64,000 bases of DNA, from positions 806,001 through 870,000 of the forward strand of contig NZ_LR130778.1 of NCBI RefSeq assembly GCF_900538275.1, in the 5' to 3' direction. The notes beneath the pieces were generated by a model. That model did no database searches, was not told where the DNA came from, and saw only the letters and a list, made by a program, of their open reading frames with translations. Positions within the stretch are counted from its first letter, which is position 1. Each line of letters starts with the position of its first letter. Source of the stretch: Petrocella atlantisensis. GTDB lineage: Bacteria; Bacillota; Clostridia; Lachnospirales; Vallitaleaceae. This document shows, piece after piece, positions 42,886 through 52,040 of the stretch. Position numbers and translations under genes: made by a program.

Positions 42886-44267
42886 GGTCTTTTACGTCCT
42901 CGAATCAGCATGTTCTTCACATACACACCAAAAAGATTCTTAAAGCCCAGCACCATCTTAATTGAATTTCTGGTTGGAATGTTTTTCCTTGTATACGCCA
43001 CGGAGTAAGCATTAAAATTCACCACCAAGGCCAACTTAAGGACCTGTAAGTAGTAAGCTTTTAGGGACATCTTAGAGGGATAGATTAAGACATCGCCAAA
43101 ATTCCACTTATCATAATCTTCTTTAGGGTAGATCAAGCGATCCTCATATTGATCATACAAAGGTGTCAATGGATGAGGCACCAGTGGTGAGAAGGTAATT
43201 AATTCCGGACGCAACCGCTTGATATAGGCTAAGAGACGTTTAAAATCCTTTTTCTCCCAATCGGGATGAATAATAAAGGAACCCCAACAGGCGATGCCAC
43301 TTTCTTGTAGTATTCGAGTAACCTTTTCGTTCTGATCCGTTGTGGCTTGCTTATTGTACTCTACAAGTCTGCTGTCATCAAATGCTTCATAGCCGATGAT
43401 TACCGCCATAATGCCGTTCCTTGCCAATCGTTTCATTAAGTCTGGCTTTTCTAAGACAGAATTCACACTGCCATAGCACATGTATTTCTTTTTGATTTTT
43501 CTTGTTTCCAGTAGATTGCAAAATTCTATCAAACGGTCTTCGTGGACTAAGAAATCGTTGTCGCAGATCATCACATAGGGTTCATCTAAAGCCTCTATCT
43601 GGTCTACAATCTCTTCGATGCCAACTTCTCTAAGACTATCGCCTTCCAGCTTCCAACGCACACAAAATGTACATTTGTTACGGCATCCATAAGCCGTTTG
43701 TACGATGGCACAAGGCTGAAAACCAATATATTGATAGTGCTTGCGATAACGCTTGGTAACTTCTCGGTCCGGAACGATATATTCATTGAAGCAGAATTCA
43801 CCTTCGTTTATAAAATCCAAGGCTCTGCTATAGATACCTTCAATTACTTCAGCTGATCTTGTTCCTTCGACCTCCTCCATTAAGTCCGATAAGTTCTGTC
43901 TTGTAGTAGATTTGTAAACATAATCCACATGAGGGCTAAAGAAGGAATCCGGGAAACAAGTAGCTTGAACACCGCCAACGGCTACGACGATCTTTGAATC
44001 GAATTTTTTTACGATGTCCGCTATTTTTAGAACATTCTCTACATCCGTACACTGGGAGGTGATGCCTACCATATCCGGTCTGTATATGCTTAAGTATTGT
44101 TTTATGGATGCATTTTTTTCAATCATGCAATCCAGTAAAAGGACCTCATGGCCTAATTCTTTAAGAACCGTTGAGACACATTCAATGCCAAGTGGCTCTC
44201 CAAATAGGAAATTTTTTACCGTTGTTATGTTTTTATTCACCCATGGTCGAACTAGTAATACTCTCAT
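42882..44267 (-). CDS. B12-binding radical SAM protein (RS-2)
   Basis: 461 aa. N-terminal MRVLLVRPWVNKNITTVKNF, FGEPLGIECVSTVLKELGHE and VVAVGGVQATCFPDSFF belong to the cobalamin-binding domain. The cluster motif is GCRNKCTFCVR at about residue 196. Then YVMICDNDFLVHEDRLIEF and VIIGYEAFDDSRLVEYNKQA, with an ending SPLVPHPLTPLYDQYEDRL. The C-terminal ~70 residues are basic and hydrophobic (MVLGFKNLFGVYVKNMLIRG), suggesting membrane contact. It overlaps the downstream paralog by 4 bp and is 6 bp from the upstream one. Confidence 0.85.
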   Translation of the reverse strand: MRVLLVRPWVNKNITTVKNFLFGEPLGIECVSTVLKELGHEVLLLDCMIEKNASIKQYLSIYRPDMVGITSQCTDVENVLKIADIVKKFDSKIVVAVGGVQATCFPDSFFSPHVDYVYKSTTRQNLSDLMEEVEGTRSAEVIEGIYSRALDFINEGEFCFNEYIVPDREVTKRYRKHYQYIGFQPCAIVQTAYGCRNKCTFCVRWKLEGDSLREVGIEEIVDQIEALDEPYVMICDNDFLVHEDRLIEFCNLLETRKIKKKYMCYGSVNSVLEKPDLMKRLARNGIMAVIIGYEAFDDSRLVEYNKQATTDQNEKVTRILQESGIACWGSFIIHPDWEKKDFKRLLAYIKRLRPELITFSPLVPHPLTPLYDQYEDRLIYPKEDYDKWNFGDVLIYPSKMSLKAYYLQVLKLALVVNFNAYSVAYTRKNIPTRNSIKMVLGFKNLFGVYVKNMLIRGRKRP

Positions 44268-44273
44268 CTCACT

Positions 44274-45551
44274 TTATCCTTTCATGATTTTCTTCAGATA
44301 TTGCCAAGTAATCTTACCGGCGCCTACAGATAGCTTCATGGTGGTTGCTATACCATATCGCCTGAACATATAGTGTATATGACTTGGTGTTACTGTAATC
44401 TTATAATAAAGCTTTAATATCTGTAGGTAATAGCTTCTGATGCTTAACCGCGTCGGCCTAACAACCAGATGGGCCATGTCCCATTTTTCATGGTCCTCAT
44501 AAGGAATAATCAACTGATCTGAAAAAGCCTCTAGCATACCGGTTCCAGGCATGGGCGTTAGTGGCTGTAAGTTCACAAAAATGAGACCGGTCTTTTTTAT
44601 AAAGGCATATAAGTTGTCAAAATGGGCCTTATCCCAGTCGATGCCCAGTATAACCGTACCGTAACATTCTATATCATACTTTTGCAGTATGGCTATAGCT
44701 CTTTCGTTGTCCGTTACAAGGCTTTTCTTGTTGTAACTGTCCAGTTCTTCCTGACTGGCTGCTTCTATACCGACAATCACCGCACTCAGCCCTATGTCTT
44801 TAAGCTGACCTATTAGAGTATCATTTTTTGCTATAAAGTCAGCCCGTCCATAAACCAGATAATGCTTTTTGATCTTGTGTCGTTTCACTTCTTCTATAAA
44901 GGTCATTAAGCGCTTCTCATCAAATAAAAAGTCATCATCCACAATATAGACTTCTTCTTGCCCTATGGTCAATAATTCCTTTATGACTTCTGCTATAGGT
45001 CGTGCATGATAAGGGGTTATTTCCTTGCAAAAACAAAAATTACATTGATAAGGACAGCCATAGGATGTTTTAATCAATGCACACTTGTTTTGGAACAGAT
45101 AATAGTATTTTTCCATATAGCTTTTAGGTAGATTGCGATAAGGTAGGGCATCAAAAGGTGCCTTGCAACCACAATAGAGATAAAATGCCGCATCACTTGT
45201 GCAAACCTTATCTATATGTTCATCCACAAAATCTTCCTGACAGACTGTAGCATGGACGCCACCTACAGCGACTATAATCTCATTTGAGACTGCTTTGATG
45301 GACTTTGCGTAGTTTTTGATAATACCTATATGACTGATATAACCTGTAATGCCCACAAGATCAGGCATGAACTTTCTTATATGATCATCCAATCCCTTTT
45401 TCTCAAGAATCATATCCAGAATCCGAACCTCGTGCCCATTTTCCATAAGCACACCTGCCAAGGTCATGAGCTCCAAGGGTTCGCAGACCATGACGCTTTG
45501 AAGACCTATGGTTTCTTTATGGGGTTTTGGTCGGATGAGTAGGATTTTCAT
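44274..45551 (-). CDS. B12-binding radical SAM protein (RS-1)
   Basis: 425 aa from the ATG at 45551 (MKILLIRPKPHKETIG), supported by GAGGAAAAAACG upstream and a 4-bp ATGA overlap with the methyltransferase gene; the longer frame is rejected. Cobalamin-binding region: VCEPLELMTLAGVLMENGHE, VAVGGVHATVCQEDFVDEHI. Cluster motif GCPYQCNFCFC at about residue 169. Then VYIVDDDFLFDEKRLMTFIE and VIVGIEAASQEELDSYNKKS, and LTPMPGTGMLEAFSDQL. First of four consecutive radical SAM genes; RS-1, RS-2 and RS-3 share order, motifs and a basic C-terminal tail, so they probably arose by tandem duplication. Confidence 0.85.
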   Translation of the reverse strand: MKILLIRPKPHKETIGLQSVMVCEPLELMTLAGVLMENGHEVRILDMILEKKGLDDHIRKFMPDLVGITGYISHIGIIKNYAKSIKAVSNEIIVAVGGVHATVCQEDFVDEHIDKVCTSDAAFYLYCGCKAPFDALPYRNLPKSYMEKYYYLFQNKCALIKTSYGCPYQCNFCFCKEITPYHARPIAEVIKELLTIGQEEVYIVDDDFLFDEKRLMTFIEEVKRHKIKKHYLVYGRADFIAKNDTLIGQLKDIGLSAVIVGIEAASQEELDSYNKKSLVTDNERAIAILQKYDIECYGTVILGIDWDKAHFDNLYAFIKKTGLIFVNLQPLTPMPGTGMLEAFSDQLIIPYEDHEKWDMAHLVVRPTRLSIRSYYLQILKLYYKITVTPSHIHYMFRRYGIATTMKLSVGAGKITWQYLKKIMKG

Positions 45552-46162
45552 CGTTTTTTCCTCATGACAAAGCCACAAATTGATGGCATAAACCATTTTT
45601 CATGTATGGTAAAGGTATAGGTAATTGTAAAATGCCTAGAAACCAGTTTTTTGAAAGCCGCCTTAGATAAATAGGCTGCGCTTTCCGCTGTTTTTTCTAT
45701 CATCTTCATGACAAAGTTATCATAATGATTGTTGATGCTGGCTTGGGTAAAGATTGCGATGCCATCTTCTTTTAGATATTTATCCACCTGATTTAACACG
45801 TGTTCTTTTTTCTTATAGTAGGGAAAAGAATGACTACAGATAATCAGATCAAAGGTCTTGCCATCCAGTTCAAGTATATGGTCAGAATCAATGTTATGAT
45901 GGATCCAATTGGCTTTGATTTTCTTACTTTTTGCTACTTTAAGCATTTCTTCTGACTTATCCATACCATATAACTTATATCTCGGGTAGACACGACTGAT
46001 CTCATCCAGCAATTGACCGGTACCACAACCTAGGTCTAAAACTGTCGCTTCCTGAAAATTAAAACCACCAATGAGTACCATCACTTTTCTTCTTGTCGGC
46101 TCTAGAGAGTATTTCTGCACCCAGAGACGGTCATACTTTGTTGCCAGCTTGTTCCAAATCAT
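45548..46162 (-). CDS. class I SAM-dependent methyltransferase
   Basis: 204 aa. Motif I VLDLGCGTGQLLDEIS, motif II YGMDKSEEMLKVAKS, and motif IV DLIICSHSFPYYKKKEHVLN. The C-terminus has VMKMIEKTAESAAYLSKAAF and a basic end. RBS GAGGTG. Its stop overlaps the start of RS-1, so it belongs to the radical SAM operon. It probably methylates an intermediate, or acts upstream of the cobalamin-dependent enzymes. UbiE/type-11 like; substrate unknown. Confidence 0.8.
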   Translation of the reverse strand: MIWNKLATKYDRLWVQKYSLEPTRRKVMVLIGGFNFQEATVLDLGCGTGQLLDEISRVYPRYKLYGMDKSEEMLKVAKSKKIKANWIHHNIDSDHILELDGKTFDLIICSHSFPYYKKKEHVLNQVDKYLKEDGIAIFTQASINNHYDNFVMKMIEKTAESAAYLSKAAFKKLVSRHFTITYTFTIHEKWFMPSICGFVMRKKR

Positions 46163-46221
46163 TCTATCACCTCAAGTTGTCCTTATCTTTTCGATTTATC
46201 ATATATTTTCTTATTTATATT

Positions 46222-47082
46222 CTATTTTTCTTTGTCTTCCATATACTTCCATAACTTTTTATTAACATTGAGTTTCTTCTGGTTGAATCTTCGATTAATA
46301 ATCCACTTATAATTAAAACCATTTTTGAACTGTACAATGTCTAGGCCTCTTGAATGAATGGCATTTTCCGGACAGCTATAAACACATTTCATACACCATA
46401 TGCATTGCCAACCGGCTCTAAAGCTACCGGTTTCAAAGTTGATGTTGCCTACGGGACATCTTTTCTCACATAAACGGCACTTGGTACATTTCTTATTGGC
46501 CCATAAGGACCTACCATATAACCTTGCACCCACCTGTTCCTCAAAAAAGTGGATTACCGTTACCAAGACTTCTCTAAAGAAATCTCTATGATGCTTTCTT
46601 CTGGTTTCTTCTGTGATTTCTTTTACAATATGAGGAATCTTTTTGTCTCTTGTTACTTCGTACAAACGCTTAACAACATCTTCTTCCATATCCAATAACC
46701 AATTGGAAGATACTATCAGAATACGGTCATAAAATACATCATACCATTTTTTTCTAAGTTGATGCATTAGGCTAATCGAAGCACTTTTATTAATCCAGCC
46801 ATTACTACATCCTGTTCGAATAATAAAAACCTTGGCATTATTTCGTGGCAAAGCATCCACGTAAGCCTTGGCTATTCTTGGTGATCCAAAGCCGTAGATA
46901 GGAAGAACAAAACCCAACATATCAAATCGTTTAGGATCCACTTCAACTGTATTATTCAAAGCCTTTTCAAGCTTATACATTTTAACATTATAGCCTTTTT
47001 TTAGTAAGGCTTCTTTCAATTCCTTAGCAACATAATAGCTACTTTGGGTTCCGGTAAAATAAAACATACCAATGTTCTTCAT
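46222..47082 (-). CDS. EFR1-type flavodoxin-ferredoxin fusion
   Basis: 286 aa. Residues 1-150 form a flavodoxin-like domain (MKNIGMFYFTGTQSSYYVAK with the phosphate-binding T-G-T-x-S). Residues about 200-245 hold two 4Fe-4S motifs: CTKCRLCEKRCP and CIWCMKCVYSCP. This architecture (EFR1 family) is typical of clostridia and probably passes electrons from reduced flavin to iron-sulfur enzymes. Placed first in the cluster, it is a good candidate for the reductant of the radical SAM enzymes downstream. Preceded by GGGG; no other gene between it and the methyltransferase (59 bp). Confidence 0.8.
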   Translation of the reverse strand: MKNIGMFYFTGTQSSYYVAKELKEALLKKGYNVKMYKLEKALNNTVEVDPKRFDMLGFVLPIYGFGSPRIAKAYVDALPRNNAKVFIIRTGCSNGWINKSASISLMHQLRKKWYDVFYDRILIVSSNWLLDMEEDVVKRLYEVTRDKKIPHIVKEITEETRRKHHRDFFREVLVTVIHFFEEQVGARLYGRSLWANKKCTKCRLCEKRCPVGNINFETGSFRAGWQCIWCMKCVYSCPENAIHSRGLDIVQFKNGFNYKWIINRRFNQKKLNVNKKLWKYMEDKEK

Positions 47083-47199
47083 TCATATGCCCCAATTCTG
47101 TTTATTTTCGGACACTGCTCTCTATCTCTCTAGATATCCGCTTTCATTATACATGAAGCCTCTTATGAATAAAAGTACTTCTCTGTATTGTCCTATATT

Positions 47200-47272
47200 G
47201 GTTAAAATATCAAAACAAAGTTTCTCTATTTTGTATGTAAAAGTTCAGCTATCTAGTTTTGACGCTTTAACC
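47200..47272. repeat. MITE-like palindromic repeat, copy 3
   Basis: 73 bp shortened relative of copies 1 and 2: GGTTAAAATATCAAAAC at the left, GGTTAAAGCGTCAAAAC on the opposite strand at the right, with AAAGTTCAGCTATCTAG between. It lies 7 bp from the stop of the gamma-carbonic-anhydrase-like gene, again at a gene 3' end. Confidence 0.65.
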
Positions 47273-47278
47273 CTGTCT

Positions 47279-47773
47279 TTATTTATAATCTTTTGACAAT
47301 GCCACATATTCAACCGCATGGAATTTTAGCCCTGAAATCTCTTCTTCCGTGAGTTCTCGAACAACTTTAGCCGGAGAGCCCATGATTAGTGTCCCATCCG
47401 GAAATACTTTACCCATGGTCACAAGACTGTTCGCACCTAATATACAGTTCTTGCCGATAACGGCATTGTCCAGTACGGTACTGCCCATACCGATTAAAGT
47501 CTCATCGCCTATAACGCAACCGTGGATGACACAGTTATGTCCGATGGTTACATGACGACCAATATGGGTTCTGGCGTCTTCAGCCACATGAACTGTGGAG
47601 TTGTCCTGAATATTGGCACCTTCATCTACAAAAATACTGTTAACATCGCCACGTAAAACGGCACCAAACCATATGTTCACATCTTCTTTTAATACAACTT
47701 GCCCTATAACCATTACACCGGGTGCAACATAGGCTGTATCGTCAATACTTGGTTCAAAATCTTTATATCTCAT
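47279..47773 (-). CDS. gamma-carbonic anhydrase-like protein
   Basis: 164 aa from the ATG at 47773 (MRYKDFEPSIDDTAYV). Left-handed beta-helix of hexapeptide repeats (VMVIGQVVLKEDVNIWFGAV and following turns). Metal-site histidines occur in DNSTVHVAEDARTHIGRHVT and IGHNCVIHGC. YrdA/PaaY-type proteins bind zinc or iron; some hydrate CO2, many have unknown function. Ends with a short helix FHAVEYVALSKDYK. RBS AGGTGAAG. Independent of the radical SAM cluster. Confidence 0.85.
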   Translation of the reverse strand: MRYKDFEPSIDDTAYVAPGVMVIGQVVLKEDVNIWFGAVLRGDVNSIFVDEGANIQDNSTVHVAEDARTHIGRHVTIGHNCVIHGCVIGDETLIGMGSTVLDNAVIGKNCILGANSLVTMGKVFPDGTLIMGSPAKVVRELTEEEISGLKFHAVEYVALSKDYK

Positions 47774-47812
47774 TTTCTTCACCTATTATTTCCATATTTT
47801 ATTATGTTTGAA

Positions 47813-48337
47813 TTATTTCTTAAGTGTCCCAAAGCCGCCATAGACCGGCTTGATTTCATTCACGGTTATAACCACGTTTTCTTGGTACTGGTGAATGAGG
47901 CGAATCAGCTTAGAAGCCATTTTTCTTTTGACATGCATAATCAAAACGGTTCTCTTACTGTTCATACCTTCTCCTGAGATTGAGGTGACCGCATAACCAT
48001 GTTCTCTGATTCTATTAATGAGTTCAATCCCGTCCGTTTCTTTGACAATAACTTCTACCCTTGTAGTACCAATGGCCAGCTTTTCTTCAAAAACTGAGCC
48101 TAGGAAATTCCCCAGTGCAAAGCCGAGTGCATAGACAAAAACTTTAATCGGATCACTGGATATATCTTTTAATACCGTTGAAACCAATACTACCCAGATA
48201 CAAACCTCAAAAAAACCAATAAAAGCGCCTTTTAGTCGCTCGCCACGGGTTATCAACACAATCCTCGTGGTGGCTAAGGTAACCTCCACAATCTTAACCA
48301 ATAAAATGGTGATATACAACAATACTTGAATCCACAT
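47813..48337 (-). CDS. UPF0316-like membrane protein (DUF5698/DUF2179)
   Basis: 174 aa. Three N-terminal transmembrane helices (about residues 5-25, 36-57, 63-85: YITILLVKIVEVTLATTR, GFFEVCIWVVLVSTVL, VFVYALGFALGNFLGSVFE). Then a cytoplasmic DUF2179-like domain with VIVKETDGIELINRIREHGY, SISGEGMNSKRTVLIMHVKR and VITVNEIKPVYGGFG. Function of the family is unknown. RBS AAGGAG. Monocistronic. Confidence 0.8.
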   Translation of the reverse strand: MWIQVLLYITILLVKIVEVTLATTRIVLITRGERLKGAFIGFFEVCIWVVLVSTVLKDISSDPIKVFVYALGFALGNFLGSVFEEKLAIGTTRVEVIVKETDGIELINRIREHGYAVTSISGEGMNSKRTVLIMHVKRKMASKLIRLIHQYQENVVITVNEIKPVYGGFGTLKK

Positions 48338-48513
48338 ACATATGCTCCTTTTTCTTTGTCATGATTCGTTATAATTTTCACCCAAGTTGTCATTTTTCCC
48401 TCGTAAATAAGTGTCCTTCATAACTTATATTATAACAAAGGTGTCAAAATCTATGATACCTTACTCTGGCCTATATGAAAAGAGTCAATTTAGCAACGTT
48501 ATCCTCACCTATC

Positions 48514-49803
48514 TTAGTCATTGATTAAATCATTATACTCTTTTATGATTTTGCTGTATTCAAATTTACCATAGGCATTGCTCATGAGCTTCTCAAATAA
48601 ATTTTCTGAATAGGCTTTTAAGGTATTTCTATTTTCCCCAGATGCTTTCGCTTTTATGAATTTCAAAGACTTAAATCCTTCTACCACAACTGAAGCATCC
48701 GATTGCCCATAGAACATGATTTGATTATAGGCATCATATAACAGCACTTCCAAATCAAAAGCTTCATAAATGATAAAGCCGGATTCATCATCTTCTTTTA
48801 AGATAACATATCCTTTTTTGATATCTGCCAAATCCCGTAGCAATACACCAATGATTCTTAGGCAATGAATCGCTGTATTAGGGTCATTGATTCCTGGCGA
48901 AAGCGCCTTCACGGCAATCTCTACAATTTTTTGAATCGTAAAACTAAAGTCTTGAGCTTGTGTTTTTTTGTTTCCTATGATAACACATTTCTGAATTTGA
49001 TCCACAACCTTTTCGTCAAAAGCTTCTTGTCCTTTATCATAGATGGTTAGAATCCTAGTCTCAGTAGATACAAATTGACCAACGACCTTTTTAAAACAAA
49101 AGATACCTTTATGATTTTCTGCAAGCTTCTGTAATCTTGGGTAGTCGATTTCTTGAATATAACCATCTGATGGACTAAAGACTTTAAGTGCATTTTTATC
49201 CTTAGCGATTTCAAGCATGCCATCTTCCGATATAATCTTGGATTCCTTTATAAAATCTCGATATTCTTTGATCTTATCTAATGCTTCTAAATGAAGTCTT
49301 AATATTAAGTCACTGGCTTGAATATGGGTGGAAACACTATGTATGAACAATATAAAATATGTAAGCCCTACAATAACGTAGACTACCCCAACACTTGCTG
49401 CAAGTATGAGGTTACCATCTACACTTACATCAATAAATAGTATTGAAGTAACGGCATAAATAAAACCACTTACAAAAATACCAAATGATTTCATGGTTGT
49501 TTCATTGTTAAGAAAATTCTCCACAACACGGGGTGTGAACTGAGAAGAATACATTGTTAATACCACCATTGTTGTTGAGAAAGTAAATGTAGCTATTGTA
49601 ATAAAAGCACCCGCTACTATGCCTAGGACCGTTTGTGCTAATGCAGGTGTTGTATAAAATATACCGTTTACAAAATAAGACAGTTCATCCGTATATGTCT
49701 TATCAATGAAGGTTATAACTATTGATAGTATTAACGCTACCAGACTGTATATGACCGGATAAAGCCAAACACTTGAGCGAAACTTATTTATTAAATTTTT
49801 CAT
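48514..49803 (-). CDS. DUF2254 family membrane protein
   Basis: 429 aa from the ATG at 49803 (MKNLINKFRSSVWLYPVIYS), with AGGATGG 5 nt upstream; the annotated longer frame adds a poorly supported tail. Four transmembrane helices in the first ~150 residues (SLVALILSIVITFIDKTYT, TVLGIVAGAFITIATFTFST, SFGIFVSGFIYAVTSILFI, VGVVYVIVGLTYFILFIHS), then a large soluble C-terminal part (KIVEIAVKALSPGINDPNTA is typical). Family function unknown; sometimes discussed as mechanosensitive- or ion-channel-like. The C-terminal domain may bind a ligand. Confidence 0.8.
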   Translation of the reverse strand: MKNLINKFRSSVWLYPVIYSLVALILSIVITFIDKTYTDELSYFVNGIFYTTPALAQTVLGIVAGAFITIATFTFSTTMVVLTMYSSQFTPRVVENFLNNETTMKSFGIFVSGFIYAVTSILFIDVSVDGNLILAASVGVVYVIVGLTYFILFIHSVSTHIQASDLILRLHLEALDKIKEYRDFIKESKIISEDGMLEIAKDKNALKVFSPSDGYIQEIDYPRLQKLAENHKGIFCFKKVVGQFVSTETRILTIYDKGQEAFDEKVVDQIQKCVIIGNKKTQAQDFSFTIQKIVEIAVKALSPGINDPNTAIHCLRIIGVLLRDLADIKKGYVILKEDDESGFIIYEAFDLEVLLYDAYNQIMFYGQSDASVVVEGFKSLKFIKAKASGENRNTLKAYSENLFEKLMSNAYGKFEYSKIIKEYNDLIND

Positions 49804-50004
49804 ATTAACCATCCTATTCTCATCCTTACAACTCTTTTCTGCTGTTCTCACTATTATTCTACTACATTGGTAGTACTAATAATATACCCTTGCAGATGTT
49901 TCTCTCGTTAATAATGGATTTCTCCTATTTATATGCTTTTTTCTACATCTATTTTATAATATAGTATGACAATTACTGCTTATTTATCGTACTATGATTT
50001 ATTA

Positions 50005-50034
50005 TTGACAATAGTGTGTGTTGTACAGTATAAT
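50005..50034 (+). promoter_or_regulatory. consensus sigma-A promoter of the PadR/HAAS operon
   Basis: TTGACA (50005-50010) and TATAAT (50029-50034), spacer 18 bp, 30 bp before the chosen PadR start. It lies inside the longer frame that begins at 49966, which rules out that longer start. TGTACAGTATAATAGATTTAACAGT around the -10 could hold the autorepressor site. Confidence 0.8.
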
Positions 50035-50064
50035 AGATTTAACAGTAAGAAAGTTGGTGATTAT

Positions 50065-50403
50065 GTGAGTCAAAAAGACGTTATTATAACAAATCTGGTT
50101 GGGGAACTAAAAAGAGGCACCTTGGTATTAAGTGTCCTTCTAAACACCAAAGAATCTACTTACGGTTATTCTTTGGTACAGGCATTGCAAAATCTCGGTA
50201 TTGACATCGAACAAAATACACTCTACCCACTTCTTAGAAGACTTGAAAAACAGGCACTACTTAGCAGCAGTTGGGATACGACGGAATCACGACCACGAAA
50301 GTACTACCAAATCAGCCCACTGGGACTTGAAGTTCTGAGCGACTTAACCGCTCATTGGCAAGAAACAAATAAAATTATTAATGCAATGTTAGAGGAGGTC
50401 TAA
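50065..50403 (+). CDS. PadR family transcriptional regulator
   Basis: 112 aa from GTG 50065 (VSQKDVIITNLVGELKRG), the only start downstream of the promoter in this frame. Winged-helix core: LVLSVLLNTKESTYGYSLVQ, then NTLYPLLRRLEKQALLSSSW and SRPRKYYQISPLGLEVL (wing). Usually a repressor of its own operon. Two bp before the HAAS-domain membrane protein, a very common clostridial pair in which PadR controls the membrane partner. Confidence 0.9.
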   Translation: MSQKDVIITNLVGELKRGTLVLSVLLNTKESTYGYSLVQALQNLGIDIEQNTLYPLLRRLEKQALLSSSWDTTESRPRKYYQISPLGLEVLSDLTAHWQETNKIINAMLEEV

Positions 50404-50405
50404 CT

Positions 50406-51353
50406 ATGAAACTTATTGAACAATACATCTACGCAATCGGCAAGCACTTGCCTTATAATAGTCGTAAAGAGATTAAAAAAGAGCTTTATGCTTCCCTACT
50501 TGATGAGATTGAGGCAACTTACGGGGAAAACCCCACTCAAAAAGAGTTAGAAGCTGCCATCACCGCTTATGGTACGCCTCGTCAAGTGGCCAATCGGTAT
50601 AAAGAAAATAACCTTGTCATAGGAAGTGGTTACACAGACTTGTTTTTCTTTATCAGTAAACTCATTATTTTTGCCCTAAGTATTGCCTTTACTATCATTT
50701 TTGTCATTGATTTATTTGAAGGTGACTTAACACCCAATAAAATTATCGTAGATATTGCTAGGACCATCGCACACATCATAGGTGCAAGTTTAAGCGCTAT
50801 AGCCTGGGTAGGTATTGGTTTTATGATACTGACACGTTTGAATGACGATCATCATATCGATCTAGAGGATGACTGGACCCCAAAAGATTTGGCTGATATC
50901 CATATTGGTCCTGAAGGGGAATCTAAGATTGAAAGCGGTCTCTCCATTTTCTTCATACTTGTATTTATTGTGATTATCAATACGATGCCCTTCTTACCCT
51001 CTATTGCTGAAAATGCTTTTCGTCCATCCGGTTTGCTAGGACATAATCTCAACATTGAATTGTTTAAGATTTACTTAATACCACTGAGTGCCTTATGGTT
51101 TGGTGAAATCATCTATCATATTCTTAACCTTATGTATGGCACCCAAACCCAAAAAATGGTTTTATTTGATTTGTTGATTGAGATTCTGAGTGCTACTTTG
51201 CTCTTTCGAATGGTTTTCAATCCAGCACTCTATCTTAATTACACATCCCTCATTGGGTTTAGAGCCGTCATCTTATTGGTTGCCATTATCGGTGTGATAG
51301 AAAGCATTGGAAAAGCCATCAAGTTTATCAAGCTCTATATCGTTCAATCCTAA
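50406..51353 (+). CDS. HAAS-domain membrane protein
   Basis: 315 aa. The N-terminal ~75 residues form a helical HAAS/permease-prefix domain (YIYAIGKHLPYNSRKEIKKE, LEAAITAYGTPRQVANRYKE). Seven or so transmembrane helices follow, starting with FFFISKLIIFALSIAFTIIF. A soluble loop with DDHHIDLEDDWTPKD sits in the middle. Typical partner of PadR; its role is unknown, possibly signalling from the membrane. RBS GAGGAGG overlaps the PadR stop. Confidence 0.8.
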   Translation: MKLIEQYIYAIGKHLPYNSRKEIKKELYASLLDEIEATYGENPTQKELEAAITAYGTPRQVANRYKENNLVIGSGYTDLFFFISKLIIFALSIAFTIIFVIDLFEGDLTPNKIIVDIARTIAHIIGASLSAIAWVGIGFMILTRLNDDHHIDLEDDWTPKDLADIHIGPEGESKIESGLSIFFILVFIVIINTMPFLPSIAENAFRPSGLLGHNLNIELFKIYLIPLSALWFGEIIYHILNLMYGTQTQKMVLFDLLIEILSATLLFRMVFNPALYLNYTSLIGFRAVILLVAIIGVIESIGKAIKFIKLYIVQS

Positions 51354-51370
51354 ATAGTATAAAAAGGTTC

Positions 51371-51426
51371 ACAATAAAACAGCTATATTTGAATGTATTT
51401 CGATTCAAATATAGCTGCTTTATTGT
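51371..51426. terminator. bidirectional terminator
   Basis: Long inverted repeat ACAATAAAACAGCTATATTTGAAT / ATTCAAATATAGCTGCTTTATTGT between the convergent HAAS and rplT genes. Confidence 0.8.
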
Positions 51427-51445
51427 CTTGTCTATAGAATGGTGC

Positions 51446-51799
51446 TTATACGTTTGCTTTTGCTGTTTCTACAAGTTTTGCAAATGCCGGAGCATCATTT
51501 ACAGCCATTTCGGCTAACATTTTTCTATTCACTTCGATACCTGCAACTTTTAAACCGTGCATAAGTTGAGAATAGCTCATGTCATTCATACGAGCTGCTG
51601 CGTTGATTCTTGCAATCCATAGTTTTCTAAAATCTCTTTTTCTAAGCTTTCTGCCGATGTATGCGTACATACCTGACTTCATAACTGCTTGCTTAGCTGT
51701 TTTAAATTGCTTGGATTTTGCACCTCTATAACCTTTAGCTAATTTTAATACTCTTTTATGTCTTTTATGTGTATGCATTGCGCCTTTAATTCTTGCCAT
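51446..51799 (-). CDS. rplT: 50S ribosomal protein L20
   Basis: 117 aa, the usual length. Typical sequence: [59 protein letters not shown] and [16 protein letters not shown]. Binds 23S rRNA early in assembly and in Firmicutes represses its own operon by binding the leader. Last gene of infC-rpmI-rplT; RBS AGGAGG. Confidence 0.97.
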   Translation of the reverse strand: MARIKGAMHTHKRHKRVLKLAKGYRGAKSKQFKTAKQAVMKSGMYAYIGRKLRKRDFRKLWIARINAAARMNDMSYSQLMHGLKVAGIEVNRKMLAEMAVNDAPAFAKLVETAKANV

Positions 51800-51822
51800 G
51801 TTTTAAACCTCCTAACGATCTA

Positions 51823-52020
51823 TTATAAGTATGGTAATAATTTCTTGATTACTTTTGCGTTTGATGCGGACATGATGGTTGCTTTTCTTAGATTTCTTTT
51901 TCTCTTAGGACTTTTTTTCGTTAAAATATGGCTTGTATAAGCTTTATGTCTCACGATTTTTCCTGTACCGGTCTTTTTAAATCTTTTTGCTGCACCACGG
52001 TGTGTTTTCATTTTTGGCAT
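51823..52020 (-). CDS. rpmI: 50S ribosomal protein L35
   Basis: 65 aa, the expected size. [20 protein letters not shown] and the basic block [17 protein letters not shown] are diagnostic. Located between infC and rplT as in most bacteria, with 23 bp and 20 bp gaps; RBS AGGAGG. Confidence 0.97.
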   Translation of the reverse strand: MPKMKTHRGAAKRFKKTGTGKIVRHKAYTSHILTKKSPKRKRNLRKATIMSASNAKVIKKLLPYL

Positions 52021-52040
52021 TGTTTAATCCTCCTTATAAA

